Shown in pieces: positions 36,411-48,266 of a stretch of DNA of 64,000 bases (position 1 is its first letter; each line of letters opens with the position of its first letter). The stretch is taken from assembly GCA_021014325.1 (NCBI GenBank), contig CM037470.1:6613147-6677146 (forward strand). Reading direction: 5' to 3'. Under the pieces are notes generated by a model. That model saw only the letters and a list, made by a program, of their open reading frames with translations. It ran no database searches and was not told where the DNA came from. The DNA comes from Plazaster borealis (Eukaryota; Echinodermata; Asteroidea; Forcipulatida; Labidiasteridae). The position numbers and the translations under genes are program-made.

Positions 36411-36569
36411 GAGATGCCAGTTTGAGTCCTGGTTAGAGGATGTATGGTGTCTTCTGAACGCCCTATGCTTTATAGTTTGTTTGTTGGGATGTTTGTTCTT
36501 TTGTTGGGGTGTTGGGGTGTTGGGGTGTTTGTTTGTTTGTTTGTTTGTTTGTTTGTCTGTTGTTGTGGT

Positions 36570-38147
36570 TGTTGTTATCGTTTTTGATGTTTTGTTTTTG
36601 TTTTTTGTTTTTTTGCAAATAATCATTCGTGAACCTGTTAAGGTATTGGAGATCAATTTTGAGATCAGTTTTGTTTATAGATGAATTTTCAAATTCTCAA
36701 CTACAGAATGGCTCTAATGTGTAGTTCAGTTTTGTGATGTTTCACTAATTTTCAAAAATATGGAGTCTCTCTGAAAGTTTGACTAAATCTACTGTAGTCT
36801 CTTACCTCACAGTGAATTTTTTCTAAATTTATCGGTATTAAATCACTGAAATATAGCTGGAAAAGAAAAATTGTCATATCAGCATTCATTCTTTGCTCTT
36901 TCCCATGGGATATGCGAAATTGAATTGACTACACTGGTGAAAAAACACTATCCAGTCACCCGTGACAATTGCCTTGTTCTTGACCAGTGAATTTGAAACG
37001 CTCTTGAGTGGGGGGTAACCAAGAAAACTGCGGTCAAAACCAAGGGGGGAGGGAGACCGTCTTGGAATTATTTATCAGGTAATAAGCATTTTCAGCCCAG
37101 GAGAAGAGACAACTGACTTATTCTGGCACCAGGGGACTTTGTAATTGATCCATATACCCCAGTGATTCCCCACTCAGTCTTTTTGAGTAAATATGAATAA
37201 GGGACTGATTATACACCGACGCCGGTCGAGCTTATTTCTGTTGGTTATGACCGAGACGAGCCGTGTTGACTCCAGACTGTGAAATGAAACTAACCTTCTC
37301 AGTCCAACCCAGAAGAAGGGGGGAGAAGAAGATTTTGGACGCACTTGATTGGTGATCTCCGGGGACGGAACTGTTTTTTGGAAAATTTGATTAAACTTAA
37401 AAACGCCCCCGAAGAATGATCTCACTAGAAATTAGTCATACCTTGAATGTCTTGAATATCTCAAATATCTTGAAAATATGAGTGAAAATGAAAACCCTTT
37501 ACATTTTCAACCTTTTATCCACTGGACCGCCTTGCCACCCATAGCGATACAATGTAGGCTATGTGGTAGGAGGAAACACTCACCAGCTTTGGAACAAAAT
37601 AAAAGTAACATCAACATAAAACTAGATATTCATTGGTAAGCGTTGGTCAAGTCATAATGGCAATACTTTATATAGATCATTATTAATGTCCTCCAGTTGA
37701 ACTGTAGAATGCTAAAGCTAATGACGATGAAATATTGTAGCTCATTCCAAAAATATAATTTTATTTCATCATGATGATACTGTCAATAACTAATGCCTTA
37801 GCAATTTATCAGTATGATCGTTTGATGCCAGGGAAAAAGCCTTCAAAAACTGTTCATTTTGACCTTAACCCATAATCGCCATAAAAAAATTACCGGTAGC
37901 CGTTAACGAGAGGCACTAAATTGTTCCATATAGAGATTTATAACTGCTGAACTTGAAACAAATATGTTATTCAATGACATTATTAACGAAAAGGACGAAA
38001 ACTGTATTCAAATAATAGGCCTTGGGTATCTTTTCAAATTTGAACCACGATTTGAGTAATTTACTACAAGAGTCTACAAAAGAGAAACCAAAATTTAGCA
38101 AACTCGGGCGGTGCAGGGACTAGAGTGTTAATAAAGGAAATATAACT
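36570..38147. other. No gene seen
   Basis: No recognisable repeat or exon signal. Open frames such as 37174-37425 are short and lack motifs. Confidence 0.4.
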
Positions 38148-38371
38148 ACATTGCAAAAACTTGGGTGTTAAAATTGACACCACGGGTGTTGTCAAATAAC
38201 CAACAAAGAATCAAAATGTACACAATAGGGTGTTAAAATAACAATAATTTCTGCAAACAAAATTACGTTGGTGTTAATTAAACACCTTAAGATGTTAATT
38301 TTGCTTCTCTCCTCGGTATCTATATGACAACACCCATGGTGTCAATTTTATAACCTCCAGTTTTTGAAGTG
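38148..38371. mobile_element. Family D foldback MITE
   Basis: Left half: cattgcaaaaacttgggtg and accacgggtgttgtc; right half: gacaacacccatggtgtcaa and ctccagtttttgaagtg. The halves are inverted copies. Confidence 0.7.
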
Positions 38372-38493
38372 TAGCTTTTCATAAAACAAAGGAAAAATAG
38401 TATACCGCATTACATTGATTAATTGAAGTCGTCTGAATACGCATTCAGATGACGTCATGGTCCTTTACACTGTTTGTAACATAACAATAAAAA

Positions 38494-38844
38494 CATACAA
38501 TCTTGTTGTAGATATATACCATAAAACTAACCTGTGAACATTTTATTTCAAAAGGTGGTAGCGTTTTGAGATATTGCCAAAAATCTGGACTGGCTATGTC
38601 CACGCAGGAAAAAAAATCTGCAATTGGAATACACAATCTGAGAAACGTTATTGTCAGTAACGCTTCTCAGATTCAAATTTGTGGGGATAAAAAAGTGACA
38701 TATTTTCCATAACCGCAGTACTTCGAAGTGAAAAGTTTCTCAAAATGTATTATACTATCCAAAACTGCTGTACTTCTTACCAAGTAAGTTTTTATTGACA
38801 TTATTTTTTTCAGAGTCATTACCAAACGTATACAGACCCTTTAA
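38494..38844 (+). mobile_element. Family B MITE, copy 6 (left end missing)
   Basis: It starts within the family at gttgtagatatataccataa and runs to the intact right end gtatacagaccctttaa. The interior is collinear with copies 1 and 3. Confidence 0.7.
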
Positions 38845-39281
38845 GAGAAATGCAAACGGTAACTACAGTTTTTATTGGCCAGAAGTGCCCCCTAGAAACA
38901 CCCCCTCCCTTAAATTGAACCCTAACTTTGACCATGATCTCATTATTTGAGTAGAAGAACAACAACGAAAACAAAAATGGGATCAGATTGGCTAAATGGT
39001 TTCTTTCCCTGCCTTTCACCTCTGTGGACCCCGGTTCGAATCCCACCTCAGACCTGAAGCCTTGCATGTTGATTAGGCTTTCAGTCCCTGACTACATGTG
39101 TTTTCCCAATACGGGTTTTCCTCCCACATCTAAACATGAACATGTCTTCTCACGCCCTATTGATTCAGATATTGGCGCTAATTCTGCTATGTTAATAATA
39201 AAAAATACAATAAAATTGAATAAAAACATATCCAAAAAACAAAACAAGGGATCATGGGCAAAGTTTCTATTTCAAAGATAT

Positions 39282-39600
39282 AGCGTGTTGTGGCCGTCCG
39301 AGCGGTTTAGTGCATCAGACTCAAGTTATGCTGGCTGAGTCATCAGCAGGGTGTGGGTTCGAACCTCGGTCATGACACTTGTGTCCTTGAGCAAGACACT
39401 TAACTATAATTGCTTCTCTTCACCCAAGGGTAAATGTGTACCAGTGAGGGCAGAGATGGTTCATGTGATTGATTTAGCTTGGTGCGCTACATATTTGGCA
39501 GCACAGGCTGAGATGGTTTCAGGAATGAAACTAAATGCCCAGTGATCAGGGGTAATAAGTGACGGATTTGAGCGCTATATACGAATCCACTATTATTATT
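39282..39600 (+). mobile_element. tRNA-derived SINE
   Basis: The head is tggccgtccgagcggtttag, the B-box region gtgtgggttcgaacctcgg, then cttgagcaagacacttaact; the tail passes through gagcgctatatacgaatcc to (att)n. The tail differs from the copy at 18101, so at least two subfamilies share the head. Confidence 0.8.
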
Positions 39601-40417
39601 ATTACTTGTATTATATGATGTAGTGTTGTTTTTCTATTATCACTCATAATGTAAGAGACTGGAATTATAATAAAAAGTTCATGTCGTATGAGCTCAGATT
39701 TTTAAATTACGAATGATTAGTTTTAAAAAAAAAAATTAAAAAAAATACTCTCACCGCAAATTAAAAGGAACTTTACTTCCCATAAGTACGCTTTAAGAAA
39801 GTTACTCTTTTCTCGTTGTATCCAATATGTATTTCTTCTCTCCTTTGGGTGCATTTGAAGGGCGGTTTAACATTTGCCCAGTCAGCCTTTTCTGTGTTTT
39901 CATATGACATGCGTGCGGTTGTGTTAATCATTTTGCCCCTCTGTTTTGTTACTGGAGAAAATAATTTACCCTCCCTGAATAACACCTTTATTTATCTTTA
40001 ATATAAAACAGTTTTCTTTCATTTTTTTCTTTCCCCTCGTTTCCCCCCCCCCCTTCCTCCCCTCTACAGGCTAAACATGGCAGAGCTAGGTCGATGGTGA
40101 AGCTCTCACAGTAATACCAGTGGGAAATATAGCAAGTCTTCAGCAAAAGACACAAGGACAAGCTTGAGAGCAAACTGCCACATTCTGGAAAAACATCCCG
40201 GAAAGCCCGTCATAATTGAAATTACTGTTCAAACACCGTGGGGGCTACTCAACCAAATCCCCCCTAGTGCCCGCCATCGCGATAGCCGCATCTTTTCGTA
40301 AATCTTCGCGTGGATGAATAACAAACCAACCGGTAACCGGGTGCTGGGGACACAAGCATCAAAACATACAGCATAGCCCTCAACTTGGGTATCATAAATG
40401 CATATTATTGAATGTTA

Positions 40418-40691
40418 AAGGTACGGTACATCGTCGGTTTTCGAAGAGAAAATTTACTTCAAATCTCTAGTTTGCAATTAACACACATATATACTTTTTG
40501 TCATGAAAATCAGATGGTTACCTTTGGAGAAAACACCGAAAGGCTGAAATTCATTTTTGGGCTAATTTCAATCTGGCATATCGATATAAGAATTGTGGTG
40601 CATAGCAAATGTTTCATATGGAATTATTTCTCTCTTATACTGAGACTGAAATGTTATCGAACATTACCAATCATGCATTTTACCTTTAAAT
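40418..40691. mobile_element. TTAA-flanked MITE of a further type
   Basis: It starts TTAAAGGTACGGTACATCG and ends ccaatcatgcattttacctttaa. The AGGTA start and TTAA flanks resemble families A to C but the interior is different. No other copy was noticed in the window. Confidence 0.5.
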
Positions 40692-41167
40692 GAAAAATTA
40701 TGTCTAGAAAAGAAAGGAAAGAAAAATGATAACTGTGCAATCTATAGGCCCTACTCCTTTTATTTTCTTTGAAATAATAGAAGATAATGCTTTAATCTTG
40801 ACAGTTTTGCTGCCCTCTTTTGCGAATCTTAAGCACCAGTTTGAAAAAGGAATATAAATTACATTGAGACTAACAGTTCATAATAGTTCTGGAAAAATAT
40901 ACACCATTCAAAGAGTACTATTTTGTGACGTAATTAACACAAAACGGGCGAAATTAATTTTAATAACAGTATTGAGATGCATACTAAAGTAAATACAAAT
41001 TACAGCAATTATAGGAAAGTGGAAATAAAAAGAAGCCAAAAATGACATTGTTTAGAATAATGTGTCAGGAATAGAATCGTTTCCATTTTGTGAAAAGCAA
41101 ATAAATAAATAAGTCGATTAAAAGTGTGAAATATTTTGGATGACTTCTTTTGAGTTTTTGTTGAAGT

Positions 41168-41556
41168 AAAAGGGACACTTTGCCTTGGATCGGGCGAGTT
41201 GGTCTATCAAAAGCATTTGTAACCGTTTGTTATAAAATGCATATGGTTAGAAAGATGTTTTAAAAGTAGAATACAATGATCCACACAAATATTTATCTAA
41301 ATCGCGTGGTTTTCCTTTTACATCGTGAACAAACACGGTCGGCCATTTTGTGGAGTCAACGTTTTGACTCCACAAATTGGCCGACCGTGTTAGTTCACAA
41401 AGTAAAAGGAAAACCACGTAATTTCGAGGCATATTTGTGTGGATCATTGTATTCTACTTTTATAACGTCTTTCTAACCGTATGCATCTTATAATAAACGG
41501 TCACAAACGCTTTTTTGTTGACCAACTCGTCCGATCCAAGGCAAAGTGTCCCTTTA
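41168..41556. repeat. 389-bp near-perfect palindrome (foldback MITE)
   Basis: The left half runs from aaaagggacactttgccttg to tttgtggagtcaacg; the right half mirrors it from ttttgactccacaaattgg to ccaaggcaaagtgtcccttt. The centre has almost no spacer (cgtt). Arms differ by scattered substitutions. The right flank reads ctttaa, so a TTAA-type insertion is likely. Near-identical frames on both strands are a consequence of the palindrome. Confidence 0.85.
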
Positions 41557-42118
41557 ACGACTTTCCCACATACTATCATACTATGTGGTAGTGAAGTGAT
41601 ACAAATATTATATAAAACAAAGGTTAACAAACCAAATGCAGGGGAGAACTCACTCGAAGCTGTTGGCAGCAGTGTATTATACTACGATACCCCCCCCCCC
41701 CAAGACACACGCACATGTTTGTAAATCCCGCTTACCGATAACTTCTCTTTGTTCTCCCATTGTTTGGACATCTCCCATTGTTTTTTTGGTTTTTTTAGCG
41801 ACGTCCCCATTGGGTTTGTACACGAAAACGAAGCGAGGACGTCCTCGCTCTGTCAAATACCCGGATCCCTTTTGTTAAAGTCCTCGGTTTGAATGGATAG
41901 ACACGCTCACACACACACAACCTTACGGTTTGTGGGGTCCTGCTATTGTTGTTCTATTATTCCCTTTTCTAAATAATTCAAAATACAACTCATTGTGCAG
42001 TCTAGTCTGGCACCCTGTTTGCTAATCACAATGTGTCGCAAATCTCTCAATACACAGTTCTGGACGAGAGGTATCGATACGTTGCGCAGCTCATGGTAGC
42101 GAGGCTGGTACGCAAGTA

Positions 42119-42498
42119 GACTGGTCCCCTGTCTTTATCTGCAATGATAAAGACAGGCGCTGGTCTTACATGCAAAATGATTTCAGTGGATACACTTATT
42201 TCATTGGATGCAGTGACGTAAGCTTTCCAAAGCTGTGTTATGATTGGTCCGAGGTGATGTAGCTTGTCAGCTTGCACTTTCGGTTGTCTGCAAGCAGCGT
42301 GTGCATAATGTTTGTACATGCATTTAATGTTGTTTTCACTATGTTTACATGTACATGTGAATTGACTGCGAATCTCCATGTGAAATGGATGCGAGGTTAA
42401 AGGTACATCTGGCAGGATCCGACCAGGCGCTTAAAGCAGGTATCTGGCGTTATTCACGAGCCTCGAAGTGTGACGTGACGTCAGATGTTCAGGCTAGT
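42119..42498 (+). mobile_element. Family G repeat, copy 2
   Basis: It runs from agactggtcccctgtcttta to cagatgttcaggctagt. It has the terminal hairpin, the cagtgacgtaagctttcc segment, a gattggtc box and tattcacgagcctcgaagtg, as in the copies at 15375 and 53442. Confidence 0.7.
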
Positions 42499-42768
42499 AC
42501 GCAAGTAGTCTTGATTGGCGACGCTGTTTTTTGTATTAGTCATCGTTAGAGGGCGCAACATCGACTGGCTCGGCAAGTCTTCGAATATGGATTTGAAGCC
42601 AGATGTTTGTGTTATAGATATCTCTTCTCCGGTAATTCGTGTTGCGATATCGGCGACTACAACAACAACAACGAAAGTCGCCAATCAAGACTAGTACGCA
42701 AGGTAATTGACTCCCAAAAATGGTGGAAATGGAAGTCGTGCAAGTAGTCATTTTTGTCACTGTTCCAG

Positions 42769-43400
42769 TATTGAGATTTTGTACGGCAGTAGGACACCAA
42801 ACACTAACTTGTTAATTTCCGGGTCAATAATATTGCTAATGAACTTTGGGGGGAAAACACCGTATAGGGCCCTGGATCACCAGAGGGGAGCATTCATGGG
42901 GCAGGATTATATGGCATGGCTGATAAACCTTCATGGAATATCGTTGAAAACACATATTTCTGAAAGTGTACCACTTTACCCTAACGAAGATTTTAAGCAG
43001 AGCATTGCTTATAAATTGCTTTTTGATAAATGAAAAGTTAAAAGAATACATTATTTATGTATATGGGTTTGAGGCAAATAAAATCTACACAGCAAACTGC
43101 AAAGTAGATACACATGGTGTTACCGCAAACCGAATATACGATATATATGGGACAATATTTTGACTGGTTGCAAAGTTTACGCTAAGCGAGATAATTATGC
43201 TCTTAGTGAAGTTATTGTAAGCTACTTAGGGAAGCAAGCCTGGGGTCAGGTTTTGAAAAGGGGATCTACAGTCACTGGTTATTTAGGAAAATAATTTCAT
43301 ACGAGAATCAGTAAGGAGTTTCATGATTATTTAGAGAAGCATCAGGGTACCCACTTGTTTATGAAGATAGTTTTATTTCATGATACAATCTTTACGAGGT
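42769..43400 (+). pseudogene. Unrecognised decayed coding segment
   Basis: A good acceptor (tttttgtcactgttccag) precedes a frame of 88 codons containing MNFGGKTPYRALDHQRGAFM and SVPLYPNEDFKQSIAYKLLF before a TGA at 43031. Beyond it, protein-like sequence continues in other frames: YGFEANKIYTANCKVDTHGV (about 43065), then GCKVYAKRDNYALSEVIVSY and HDYLEKHQGTHLFMKIVLF (43165-43390), broken by stops and shifts. The composition looks once-coding. I do not recognise the family. It could be a decayed exon or a processed or transposon-derived remnant. Confidence 0.35.
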
Positions 43401-43443
43401 CATAGACTTGCCCCCAGTCTAGTTTATCACACTCTCTTGTTTT

Positions 43444-43600
43444 GTTGACCGAGACATTTGAGTGCGGGTTGAGAATCACGGCACTTTGTTTCCTTGAGCA
43501 AGACACTTAGCTTATTATTGCTTCTTATCACCCACACGTAAAATGCTATCTGTAAGGTTGAGATTGCTTCTCTGATTGACATGCTGTACGTACGCACCAT
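43444..43600 (+). mobile_element. SINE body fragment
   Basis: The segment ccttgagcaagacacttagc then ttgcttcttatcacccacac is the body of the tRNA-derived SINE. The A-box and most of the B-box are gone. Confidence 0.55.
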
Positions 43601-43979
43601 TTTGGTTGCAGCATACTCATAAGGAATTGTGATTGTATAGTCTACCCTGTACAGACAGTAACAGTGAAAGGTGAGTAAAGACCCTTCGAAATCGACTGCG
43701 CCTACTAAATGCTTATCATGGGACGATTTGACATAAACAAGTCTATATTTTGCAGACTGTTTTAACAGCAACGATTTTGTCAGCACGTCAAATCAGGTGT
43801 CAATCTCATATAACATTAGTCCTGGTTGTAGCAAGTTGAAACCGGGCGGATTGTTTTACTTTGAAATACACTTCAAATTTTAAAGGGGGCTCAATTCTAA
43901 GATTCATCTTATGAGTTGTACCGTGGCAGTTAGAGTACACAGTGTTTAGCTTGAGAAGTAACTATAAATTAATCAAATA

Positions 43980-45085
43980 GCAAACTTGCGGGTACAACCA
44001 TGTGTAAAATCTCTTTGTGGGAGTGTCGGCTCTGAAAACAGCCGGTGTGGTCTTGACGTTTCGAACAGTATACTCTGCTCGTCTTCAGGAAAATGCTTGA
44101 CTGCTGCTGGCGATGCGGATTAAGTAGCACTTGAAGAACCCGATGTCTTGTGGAACTGTGTTGTGTGCCTTGATCTCGATTGCCTCCTTAAACTCTGCGT
44201 TGGTGCCAGAACTGGGCAGGTGTGATGAGCTTGGCTTGCTTCCAGTTGATGAGATGATCTTGTTCTTATGAATGTTTGATGGTGGCAGATTTGTCTAGGT
44301 GTCCTCCTCTGCCGTGTGCTTTATGTTCCTTGATTCTTGTAGATTGGTTGCGGCCGGTCTCCCCGATGTATACTTTACCACATTCATACTTGATGATGTC
44401 TTTCACTGGAATCATGCGAGGTGTAAGGGCGAAGCTCATGCCTTTGGAGAAAACATTGGTTTCCATCGGGGTGAGACGACGTTGACAAAGGTTCAGAACA
44501 GTGTGCTGTGTAAATGCATTGGACCGTATAAGTAAAAACTAGCAATTGCTTATCAAGGACCAGCTTTTACTTACTAGATTTAAGTAAAACGCTAGTAAAA
44601 GCAATTGCTGCAGGACAATAGTAAAAGGTCGTCTTTATTTATATGTTAATAAGTAAAAGGTAATCCCGCGAGCATTTAGTTAAAAATCCAATTGCTTTTA
44701 CTTACTAGTCCGACCATACTAGCAAGTAATTGCTTACTTTTATTTATAAAGATTTAAGTATACGGCCCAAATTGGCGCTGCGGAGAGGAGTCTTGGTAGC
44801 AAAAGGCCGAGTACCTCAGGAATCTCTTTTGTTTGAATCTCTTTTGTAAGTGGACTCGACTTTTTTTGCTGGACCAAAGCTGGGTGAACTTGGTGACTTG
44901 CTTCTTGCGGGTAACCTGGAATTGATGGTTGGTTGAGGCTTGGTTGAGATCTTGAATCTTGGAGTAATCATGTTGGCTGAGGGTAGACCGGAGGGACTGT
45001 CTTATTGTTGAAGTATCTAGGTCTAACTGCGCTAGTTGGCCTCTGGTGTCGTTTTTACACAGGGTTTTACCCGCAAGTTCACTAT
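43980..45085 (-). pseudogene. Penelope-like element fragment with GIY-YIG endonuclease
   Basis: On the minus strand, KDIIKYECGKVYIGETGRN then TRIKEHKAHGRGG (44410-44300) is a GIY-YIG endonuclease of the type fused to Penelope-like reverse transcriptases; the KVYIGETGR and R..EH positions are the catalytic core. After an in-frame stop come HLINWKQAKLITPAQFWHQR and, in another frame, EAIEIKAHNTVPQDIGFFKC, typical of the domain's end. Both termini carry the same aacttgcgggta motif in inverted orientation. The reverse transcriptase is missing, so it is dead. A 250-bp MITE interrupts it at 44521-44771. Confidence 0.8.
44521..44771. mobile_element. MITE inserted in the Penelope-like element
   Basis: The ends are ggaccgtataagta and, inverted, gggccgtatactta. 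The interior repeats agtaaaagcaattgctt and related motifs in both orientations. It separates the GIY-YIG segment from the 5' part of the host element. Confidence 0.65.
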
Positions 45086-45390
45086 TTATTTATTTATAGT
45101 TACTTCTTATTTGTCCACACTTTGCAAAGCTTCAAACAACACTTAGTGATTAGCTTATTGAATAAAAACAGAACAGTATTTCGTGTATCATAATATTGCT
45201 CAATATTTTACATCAAAAGTAGATGAAATCTAGATATATAAACAATATTAATAATCATAACAAAGGATATATAAATGCAAACAAGTCCACAAGATCCGTT
45301 TATAATCCTTTAGTTATGAAATACATGTTTCTAAATGAATAAATAGTAAGTAATACACCACAAGGGAAACTGACGGGGTAAATTTTAAAT

Positions 45391-45839
45391 AATTTGGGGT
45401 TGAACAAAGACAACAATGACTAGAGTGGGATATGAACTGTGACCTATATGATAGTGACCTCCGGCTTAACATGCCGGCGGCACTCTAGCCCTATGTTGGC
45501 GGTCTCCGTATTCTGTCAATCTTTGTTCGGGGGTGCCGGTCAGAAGCCATACAGTCGACAGCTGTATCGCCAAAATAGGGATATATAGCTCCGTTAGTAG
45601 AGCGCCGGTGTGGCAGGAGATTCTGTCCCCCCGGAGATTCTGTCCCCCCATACTGCGAACTGTGTACAAACTACTTTTGATAGCGCCCTCTTTTGAATCC
45701 TCCTCCTCCAGCTAATGTTAATTTCCCGTATTGGGACAGAATCTCCGGGGGGGATTTCCCTGGGACACCGGCACATTAATCCGGAGGTCGTTGGTTTAAA
45801 TCCCGCTTTAGTAATTTGTACTTTGTTCAGCCCCAAATT
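45391..45839. repeat. Foldback of two tRNA-like halves
   Basis: The left arm starts aatttggggttgaacaaaga and the right arm ends ttgttcagccccaaatt. The right arm carries a tRNA-like B-box (ggtcgttggtttaaatccc); the left carries its mirror (ggatatgaactgtgacctat). The centre has mirrored gattctgtccccccggagat and ggacagaatctccgggg. Confidence 0.6.
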
Positions 45840-45841
45840 AG

Positions 45842-47155
45842 GTAAATAGTAAATTGAATATTATTCGTAATGTTATTTTATAAAGAGGCATAATTTGGAC
45901 CGCTCCAACACCACCCACTCGGTTCAACCTAACCAATAGGGGGAACAGGTAAATTCGACCGTTGGTCCTGTTAGAAAGAACTTGTTCTGAGGGAAATTGG
46001 CCAATATCTATTCGGGACAGAAATTTTTGACTCTACAAAATGGCGGACCGTATGTTCCTCTGGTTGTATTTCCAGAGGCAAATGTATGGGCTTTTTTTGT
46101 AATCACTACTCACTAATTACAACACACTGTGTGTGTGTTTTATAACATGAAAAACCAAAGGGATAATAAGTAATTCCAAATAGCAACAGTTTGAAAGATT
46201 TTAAGGCAATGTGACTCTTTAAAATAGAATTGTCTATAATTCACGATACACAAAGTCGTGAAACCTTTTGCCATTATCGTGAAAAAAGGGGTACCAAATA
46301 AATTACGAAATAATTCCTAGTCATTAATTTTGATTTGTGAAACACGCGTGACTTGTCATCCTTTATTTCACCATTACTGCCGCGAACGTTAGACCGCCGT
46401 TTTGGACCGCCATATACGACGACTACGGCGGGCCATAACCGTCGTATATGGTTATCAATATAGGACGGGTATATTGATTTGTGATGCCTTATTTTTAGCG
46501 TCGTTCCCAAAACAATCGTTCCCGCTCGTTTGTCCAAATAAGGCAAGACTGTGTCACAGCGGACAAGGTTTGTGCCTACATGGGGACGTGCACGTTTTGT
46601 TTTGGGTTTTTCAGAGGCATGGACAAGCATAGAAAAAATATATATATATATAACAAACTTGTCCCTTATCGGCGTATAAGTGTGATAACGGGTTGAGATT
46701 TTATGCACTACCAGCCTGACGGAGTTTACTTCATTACGTCACTGCATGATACAATAAACTGTTGGTTATTAAAATTGTTTACTTTCTGTAACAATGTTTA
46801 GGCCTACTATATTAAATGTAAATCTAACTGGTTTTTTTTTAACTGAGTTATTTGAATAACATCACTTTTCCTAAATATAATTAATTGACTTGAAACAATT
46901 GTACACCTATTCATTGAGGCTATAATATACGTAAAGTAAAAATATTAATTCTCAGATAAGATACATTTAAATGAATTGCCCTCTGGTAAATAAACCAAGG
47001 ATGCCTCATAGGTGAACTTAATCACTGAAGCTCGCAAACCTGAGGAAACCTGTAAAGAAGTGTGCTTGCTATGTGAACCAGAAACACCGGGGTCAACCCC
47101 TACTCTTAAACGATAAGTGTTCTGAGTTCTTGTACATGCACTACCAACCCCAGTA
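45842..47155. other. No gene seen; probable 3' flank of the TRPC gene
   Basis: Local palindromic sequence occurs around 46390-46470 (ccgccatatacgacgac with ccgtcgtatatggttatc). The nearest minus-strand AATAAA is at 46362-46367, nearly 1 kb past the TRPC stop codon, so the true poly(A) site is not fixed. Confidence 0.4.
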
Positions 47156-47159
47156 CACG

Positions 47160-47292
47160 GGACCTACGGCTTAAATGGCAAAGTGTCTTGCTCAATGACA
47201 CAAGTTTCGCGACCGGGACTCGAACCCACACTCTGCTGATCAAAAACACCGGCGCTTGAGTCCGGTGCTCTTAACCGCTCGGCCACACGCCA
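47160..47292 (-). mobile_element. tRNA-derived SINE in the TRPC 3' region
   Basis: Read on the minus strand it has gtgtggccgagcggttaaga, then gtgtgggttcgagtcccggt and ttgagcaagacactttgcc. It begins about 45 bases beyond the TRPC stop codon and is in the same sense as the gene, so it is likely part of the 3' UTR. Confidence 0.75.
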
Positions 47293-47335
47293 CAAATTTG
47301 CAATGCTAACGAAATATTTAACACTTGACAAAACT

Positions 47336-48266
47336 TCAGATGTGCCAGGGCTTTCTCTCAATATCGGGCATGGAAACTCTCCTGTTAGCCGTAGAGCTTT
47401 TAACGTCCAATTTTATCTCTCCCTCCGCCAAATTGACAAGTTTGACGACGATGTTATGCACCCCTCCATCAGACTGTCCCGAATTCCTCCGGCTTGACGA
47501 AATGGGTATCGAGTGTTCGTCATTTGGGAGAAGCATTACCTCTTCCATTGATGAGGCTGAAACCGGGGTGACTTCGAGACTAGGAGACTGGGGAGGTTCA
47601 ATCGACTCGGATGAGGGTGCTTTACAGATGATAGTAGGGAGTAGGGGCTGCATATTGTCAGGCCCATCAAGCGACTCTGTCGAGCTGGTAACGGGCGGGG
47701 GTACTGACTGTAAGTAGCTTTTTGCGGGGTTGGTCTCGGAGATGGTGGATTCGTTTGGGCAGGGTGATTCTGTCGAAGGTAGTGGGATCTCTTGGGTGGG
47801 TTTGTTTGGGATCTGTTGGGGTTCAACTGGAGGTGGGGTTGAAACAGGGGCCTGTAGTGGGATCTTTTGGGTGGATTTGTTTGGGCACGGTGATTCTGTT
47901 GAAGGTAGTGGGATCTTTTGGGTGGGTTTGGTTGGGATCTTTTTGGGTTCAACTGGAGGTGGGGTTGACACAGGAGCCGGGGCTGAGAAAGAACGTTTCA
48001 TTGATGCTGCCTGTACCTGTTGTGAAAGTAGGCCTACTTTTTCCGATAAGGTGTGAATCGTCTCTGACGTTTCGGATTTGATTTCACACAGCGATGACTG
48101 GAGGACATCTGTGGTGTCGAGGTTTTGGCTGAGTACCGAGCTGATGTCACCAGCCCTCTCGAGGATGGCAGTCACGGGGGCTGATTGTTTAGCGAGGTGA
48201 AGACAATCAGTATTCGCTGTGCCGAACTGTTCAAGCACGAAAACCCATTTCTGGAATGTTTCATAC
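47336..48266 (-). CDS. TRPC exon l: coiled-coil end and long P/S/T-rich tail
   Basis: 310 residues and a TGA. The acceptor is ttttgcttcag. YETFQKWVFVLEQFG completes the conserved helix; about 75 further residues are helical (ILERAGDISSVLSQNL, ETIHTLSEKVGLLSQQVQAA). A Pro/Ser/Thr tail follows with two tandem 42-residue units (STPPPVEP...IPLPSTESPCPN). The end, RRVSMPDIERKPWHI, has a basic RRVS phosphosite-like motif and a hydrophobic-X-hydrophobic C-terminus. This tail is longer than in most TRPCs. Confidence 0.9.

Noticed and set aside
41247..41476. Two nearly identical 66-codon frames on opposite strands
   Set aside because: They mirror each other because the DNA is a palindrome; not a duplicated gene.
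47722..48081. Plus-strand Gly/Val-rich frames
   Set aside because: They are antisense to the last TRPC exon and result from its Pro-rich tandem repeat.
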